Assembly: GCA_026003215.1 (NCBI GenBank)
Contig: BPGV01000001.1
Location: 89,570 to 153,569 of the forward strand
Source of the DNA: Bacteroidia bacterium
GTDB taxonomy: Bacteria > Bacteroidota > Bacteroidia > SpSt-205
Direction: 5' to 3'
DNA length: 64,000 nucleotides
Shown piece after piece: positions 60,231-64,000 of the stretch. Each line of letters starts with the position of its first letter. The first letter of the stretch is position 1. The notes under the pieces are model-generated. The model made no database searches, had not been told where the DNA came from, and was given only the letters and a program-made list of their open reading frames with translations. The position numbers and the translations under genes were made by a program.

Positions 60231-61859
60231 ATGGAGACTTTTGTACAGCTCTATCAGCGGCTGGACCAGACTCAAAGCACACAAGCCAAACAAGAAGCAC
60301 TGGTAGGGTACTTTAGGAGGGCTAATCCCCACGAGGCCGCGTGGGTAGTGCGTCTCTTGTGCGGAGAACATGCCCGGCGGTTTATCTCGCCGCGCAAGCT
60401 TCGGCAGTGGGTGGCTGACTACCTCGGCCTGCCCATCGCGCTTGTGGAAAGCTGCTATCAGCAGGTAGGAGATTTGGCTGAGACTATCGCCTTACTTCTC
60501 CCCAATCGCTTTATCTCGGAAGGAGAGCTTCCTCCTTTGTATTGGCTGGCTGAGCGGGAGTTTCCTCGGCTGGCGGAGGCTCCGGAGGCGCAGCAGCGGG
60601 CTACCCTGATTTCGTATTGGCAGCGCTTGAGTTTCTACGAGTGCTTCCTCTTCCATAAGCTCCTCTTAGGGGCGATGCGGGTAGGTGTGGCTGATGGCCT
60701 TTTGGTGCGTGCCCTGGCAGAGGCTCTACACCTGCCAGAAGGGACCATAGCCCAGAAACTTGCATGCCTACCCCCGCCATCCCCTGCCTTTTATGCATAT
60801 CTGCACAAGGAAAGTGGCCCCAACACCGAACCTTACCCCTTCTTTTTGGCGTATCCCATAGAAGACTTGGGGACCGATTTTGTGGAGAAGCTGGGCCCTT
60901 TGGCGGCCTACCAGATAGAATGGAAGTGGGATGGGGTTCGGGTACAGGTCGTACGGCGTGCCGGCCGCGTGGCTTTGTGGTCACGGGGAGGCGTGCTCCT
61001 CACCGAGAGCTTTCCGGAGCTGGTACAACGTTTCCAAAACCTGCCCTCAGGCACGGTAATAGATGGCGAGCTGTTAATTGTACGAGAAGGGCGCGTACAG
61101 CCTTTTTTTGCGCTCCAACGCCGCCTCCTGCGAAAGAAACTCACTCCAGCCCTCCTACGAGAAGCCCCCGCGGAGGTATTTGCTTATGATATTTTAGAGT
61201 GGGAAGGCCAAGATATCCGCCAACAGCCCCTTTCCGAACGCCGAGCCCTCTTAGAAAAGGTAGCCGAGCTTTATCCTTTCCTGCAAGTATCGCCTACTCT
61301 GCGAGTTTCCTCGTGGGAGGAGATAGAAGCCTATAGAGCTGAGGTGCCTCCTGGGGCGGAGGGTATCATGCTCAAGCGGAAGGAAAGCCCCTATTTGGTG
61401 GGGCGGCGCCGCGGCTATTGGTGGAAGTACAAGCAACAGCCGTACTCGGTGGACGCTGTGCTTCTCTATGCCCAGCAAGGGCATGGGCGCCGTTCGGGGT
61501 GGTTTACAGATCTGACATTTGCCTTATGGAATGAGCGTGGGGAGCTGGTGCCTTTTGCCAAAGCCTACTCGGGCCTCACGGATGCCGAGATGCAGGAGCT
61601 TACGCGGTGGATACGCACCCACGCTGTGGGGAAAGTAGGTCCTGTAGTCAAAGTGCCCCCTCAGTGGGTCTTTGAGATAGCGTTTGAGGGGATACAACGT
61701 TCTCGGCGGCATGCTTGTGGCTACGCAGTGCGCTTCCCCCGCATTCTGCGCTGGCGTAAGGATAAATCGCCCGCTGAAGCCGATACCCTCAGCACCTTAG
61801 CTAAACTCAGCGGCGACCCCCACTTTCCCACAGGGCCTTTTCAGCCTGAGCTATTTTAG
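60231..61859 (+). CDS. ATP-dependent DNA ligase
   Basis: A 542-residue ligase. N-terminal helical DNA-binding domain (METFVQLYQRLDQTQSTQAK); nucleotidyltransferase core with KWDG as the adenylated Lys motif (EWKWDGVRVQVVRR), then DGELL and EGIMLKR (motif IV), WWKYK (motif V); and an OB domain with GYAVRFPRILRWRKDK. It is the LigB/Lig I-like type without Ku fusion. It lies 10 nt after the regulator. Bacteria normally use NAD-dependent ligase, so this one is probably for repair. Confidence 0.92.
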   Translation: METFVQLYQRLDQTQSTQAKQEALVGYFRRANPHEAAWVVRLLCGEHARRFISPRKLRQWVADYLGLPIALVESCYQQVGDLAETIALLLPNRFISEGELPPLYWLAEREFPRLAEAPEAQQRATLISYWQRLSFYECFLFHKLLLGAMRVGVADGLLVRALAEALHLPEGTIAQKLACLPPPSPAFYAYLHKESGPNTEPYPFFLAYPIEDLGTDFVEKLGPLAAYQIEWKWDGVRVQVVRRAGRVALWSRGGVLLTESFPELVQRFQNLPSGTVIDGELLIVREGRVQPFFALQRRLLRKKLTPALLREAPAEVFAYDILEWEGQDIRQQPLSERRALLEKVAELYPFLQVSPTLRVSSWEEIEAYRAEVPPGAEGIMLKRKESPYLVGRRRGYWWKYKQQPYSVDAVLLYAQQGHGRRSGWFTDLTFALWNERGELVPFAKAYSGLTDAEMQELTRWIRTHAVGKVGPVVKVPPQWVFEIAFEGIQRSRRHACGYAVRFPRILRWRKDKSPAEADTLSTLAKLSGDPHFPTGPFQPELF

Positions 61860-61880
61860 GGCAGATAAGCCGTCTCTTTT

Positions 61881-62961
61881 CTACGCCAGCTGTAAGAGGT
61901 AGCTCTTAAGGAAGGGTTCAAGGTCGCCGTCCAGTACGCCCTGAGCGTCGCTGGTTTCATAATCGGTGCGTAGGTCTTTGACGAGCTTGTAGGGGTGGAG
62001 GACATAACTACGGATCTGAGAACCCCACTCAATCGGGCGTTTTTGGGCTTCCAGTTTGGCGCGCTCTTCTTGGCGTTTTTGTAGCTCAAGCTGGTATAGG
62101 CGGCTTTTGAGGAGCTGGAGGGCTTTTTCGCGGTTTTGGTGCTGGGAACGTTCTTGCTGGCAGGATACAACGATGCCGGTGGGGATATGTTTCACTCGTA
62201 CGGCCGTTTCTACTTTATTGACATTTTGACCGCCGTGTCCTCCGGCTCGGAAGGTATCCCATTCTAAGTCGTTGGGGTCAATCTGTATTTCTATGCGGTC
62301 ATCTACGAGGGGATAGACGGATACCCCGGCGAAGGAAGTATGGCGACGGGCGTTCGCGTCAAAAGGGGAGATGCGCACGAGGCGGTGGACGCCGTTTTCG
62401 CCTTTGAGGTAGCCGTAGGCGTAGGGGGCGTCTATTTCTAAGGTGATGTTGCGGTAGCCGGCGCCATCGCCGAGGAGTTCATCCACGATAGCAATTGGCC
62501 AGCCTTTCTTTTGGGCGTAGAGGGTGTACATGCGGGCGAGCATGGCGGCCCAATCTTGGGCTTCGGTGCCGCCAGCACCGGCGTTGATTTCAATAATGCA
62601 GCCGTAAGCGTCTTCTGGTGCGGAAAGCATCTTTTTCCATTCTAAGTCAGCGATAGCTTTTTCCGCGTCGGTAAAAGCTTTTTGGACTTCTGCTTCTTCG
62701 GCGGCGCCTTCTTTGCTGAGTTCCAGCGCCATTGCGGCCAGCTCTACGGCATTAGCGGCGACCTGATATTGGGTAAGCCATTCTTTTTCGGCTTTGAGCT
62801 GAGCGAGGATTTTACGGGCGCTTTCGGGGTCATCCCAGAGGGTGGGGTCTTGGGACTGCACTTCTAACTGAGCTACTCGGGCTTCTCGGCCATCCATGTC
62901 AAAGAAACCTCCTTAGCGCCGAGAGGCGCTCTTTGAGGGCTCTGAGGGCTTCGGTGGTCAT
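61881..62961 (-). CDS. prfB: Peptide chain release factor 2 with programmed +1 frameshift
   Basis: RF2, which releases peptides at UGA and UAA. The gene is in two frames: a 20-codon start ([20 protein letters not shown]) from 62961 ends in TGA at 62901-62899, and the body (61881 to about 62900) continues in the +1 frame as [15 protein letters not shown]. The site AGGAGG-TTT-CTT-TGA-C is the known autoregulatory frameshift. Low RF2 stalls at TGA and favours the shift. Body motifs: SPF anticodon tripeptide (RISPFDA) and GGQ ([13 protein letters not shown]). TACCTTTG is 4 nt before the start. About 359 residues when shifted. Confidence 0.95.
62898..62913 (-). promoter_or_regulatory. Programmed +1 frameshift site of prfB
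   Basis: On the minus strand: AGGAGG (62912-62907 approx.), TTT, CTT, TGA, C. The Shine-Dalgarno-like AGGAGG sits at the spacing used to promote the shift, notable because genes here mostly lack such sequences. Confidence 0.9.
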
Positions 62962-62965
62962 AGCG

Positions 62966-62973
62966 CAAAGGTA
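62966..62973 (-). promoter_or_regulatory. -7 promoter element of prfB
   Basis: TACCTTTG on the minus strand, 4 nt before the ATG at 62961. Confidence 0.7.
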
Positions 62974-62992
62974 CGACACCTACAGCGAATCG

Positions 62993-63000
62993 TATCTTTG
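62993..63000 (+). promoter_or_regulatory. -7 promoter element of the nuclease gene
   Basis: TATCTTTG, 4 nt before the ATG at 63005. It rejects the upstream in-frame start. Confidence 0.7.
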
Positions 63001-63004
63001 GCCA

Positions 63005-63964
63005 ATGCGACCGGGGCTTTTGGTGCTTTTGCTGGTTTTGGTAGGCATAGCCGCTTGGCTGGTTATGGATAAGGCTGCTCGGCGTACTTCCCCGGCTTCT
63101 CGCTCGAGTGCCATCGCCCAAGCCGATTCAGAGGCTTCTATCGTGCTGACCGATGACTCCACCAGTGAAGCGGCAGCTGAAGTCGCAACTCCACCCACCA
63201 AGGAGCAGAAGAGCGCCAGTCCCTTGAGCCGTACCGCCACCCCCTCGATCACCGCCCTCGTGCGCTTAGAGCAGGCCTACGCGCAGGGAGCAGCTTGCCA
63301 GATAGTGCGGCATACGTATTATGCGCTCTGCTATGATGAAAAGTACGAGCAGCCGCGCTGGACGGTGCATATCTTAGAAGGAGCCCAGCTGGCTCGGGGA
63401 CGTATTCGGCGTACGCAGGATTTTCGTCCTGACCCCCACGTGCCTACCGGTTCGGCTGCCTTAGAAGACTATAAGCGTTCCGGCTACGACCGAGGCCATC
63501 TTGTACCTGCGGGTGACTTCAAGTGGGACTCGGTGGGGATGACCGAGACTTTCTACCTCTCTAATATGAGTCCCCAGCTCCACGAGTTCAACGCGGGTAT
63601 ATGGGAGGAAGTGGAGAGCACGGTACGCAGCTGGGCCCAAGCTAAGAAATGCCTCGTAGTCTATACCGGACCTGTGTTGGATAACCCCCGGGACTATATC
63701 GGCCCAAACAAAGTAGCGGTGCCTCGGGCTTTTTATAAGGTGGTGTATTGGTTGGAAGATGAAAAGGCGCCCCGGGCCGTAGCTTTTCTGGTGCCGCATG
63801 CCCCCAGCAGACGGCCTCCTATGGACTTCCTCGTGTCGGTAGACTCCGTGGAAAAGGTCACTGGTATAGACTTTTATCCGGCCCTCCCTGACCCCATAGA
63901 AGAGCGGGTAGAAGCGCGCATAGAAAGAGATTTTTGGCGCCCGCCCAAGCGCCACAAGCGCTAA
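63005..63964 (+). CDS. DNA/RNA non-specific endonuclease (secreted/anchored)
   Basis: A 319-residue nuclease. An N-terminal hydrophobic anchor or signal (MRPGLLVLLLVLVGIAAWLV) is followed by an Ala/Ser/Thr-rich linker to about residue 95. The NUC domain has DRGHLVPAGDFKWD (catalytic His) and MSPQLHEFNAGIWEEVE (metal-binding Asn). Residues 200-300 are regular. These nucleases degrade nucleic acid outside the cytoplasm for nutrients or competition. The start is set by the -7 element; a longer frame enters prfB. Confidence 0.92.
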   Translation: MRPGLLVLLLVLVGIAAWLVMDKAARRTSPASRSSAIAQADSEASIVLTDDSTSEAAAEVATPPTKEQKSASPLSRTATPSITALVRLEQAYAQGAACQIVRHTYYALCYDEKYEQPRWTVHILEGAQLARGRIRRTQDFRPDPHVPTGSAALEDYKRSGYDRGHLVPAGDFKWDSVGMTETFYLSNMSPQLHEFNAGIWEEVESTVRSWAQAKKCLVVYTGPVLDNPRDYIGPNKVAVPRAFYKVVYWLEDEKAPRAVAFLVPHAPSRRPPMDFLVSVDSVEKVTGIDFYPALPDPIEERVEARIERDFWRPPKRHKR

Positions 63965-63969
63965 CTTTG
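63962..63969 (+). promoter_or_regulatory. -7 promoter element of the gene leaving the window
   Basis: TAACTTTG, 7 nt before the ATG at 63977; its first base overlaps the stop codon of the nuclease gene. Confidence 0.55.
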
Positions 63970-63976
63970 CCCGCAG

Positions 63977-64000
63977 ATGCCCGTAGTTCCAGCGATTACC
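63977..64000 (+). CDS. Start of a gene cut by the window end
   Basis: Eight codons (MPVVPAIT) in an open frame after a good -7 element. Too short to assign. Confidence 0.4.

Noticed and set aside
1-64000. Insertion sequences or rRNA genes
   Set aside because: No transposase frames, terminal inverted repeats or rRNA segments were found by reading.

Overview
The window reads as a chromosomal segment of a Bacteroidota bacterium. The evidence is internal. Several secreted proteins end in type IX secretion (T9SS) C-terminal sorting signals. A TonB-dependent receptor, a DUF3078 protein and an rpmG-DUF4295 pair are present. Nearly every transcription unit is preceded by the Bacteroidota -7 promoter element TAnnTTTG, while Shine-Dalgarno sequences are scarce. 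Base composition is moderately GC-rich, except for an AT-rich island at about 31.9-33.6 kb. I cannot place the organism more precisely.

Layout: 0-2 kb, receptor C-terminus and a T9SS cargo protein. 2.1-6.6 kb, a ribonucleotide reductase pair (nrdB, nrdA) whose NrdB has class Ic features. 6.6-14.7 kb, rhomboid protease, large M43 metalloprotease, a disrupted formylglycine-enzyme-like gene and a secreted tandem-repeat protein. 14.7-19.9 kb, HflX, a beta-propeller protein, tRNA-Ala and tRNA-Ile, and a membrane/GAF-like protein. 19.9-26.8 kb, a TolC/adaptor/RND efflux operon (RND gene frameshifted), a TetR regulator and a DUF3078 protein. 26.8-31.8 kb, small membrane proteins, a double-ATPase peptide ABC protein, ribosomal proteins and two hydrolases. 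31.9-35.4 kb, a degenerate AT-rich glycosyltransferase, long non-coding stretches and a phospholipase-D-like gene. 35.5-50.4 kb, the CRISPR-Cas region. 50.5-64 kb, a second T9SS cargo gene, a restriction-modification pair, a TatT-type TRAP transporter, a glycosyltransferase, a phosphopantetheinyl transferase, a LytTR regulator, an ATP-dependent DNA ligase, prfB with its programmed frameshift, and a secreted nuclease.

The CRISPR-Cas region has two halves. On the minus strand, cas6-cas8-(cas11-like)-cas7-cas5-cas3 forms a complete type I-B interference operon. It is divergent from cas4-cas1-cas2 and a 28-repeat array. Immediately after the last repeat the sequence continues as the C-terminal third of cmr3, then cmr4-cmr5-cmr6 and a CARF-HEPN gene. 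This is a type III-B operon decapitated at the array edge; cmr1, cas10/cmr2 and most of cmr3 are absent from the window.

The most unusual signal is outside that region. The gene at 11.2-12.7 kb is broken by a 68-bp insertion made of a 36-bp foreign segment flanked by two perfect copies of 32 bp of the gene itself. That repeat-spacer-repeat geometry is what an off-target Cas1-Cas2 spacer integration would leave, in a genome carrying an adaptation module with 30-bp repeats and 29-38-bp spacers. A weaker, diverged repeat-insert-repeat of similar size lies in the CARF-HEPN gene. A second window-wide signal is that the -7 promoter element commonly sits only 4-9 nt before the start codon, which predicts leaderless or near-leaderless mRNAs. 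In one case two divergent genes share overlapping start codons, each with its own -7-like element.
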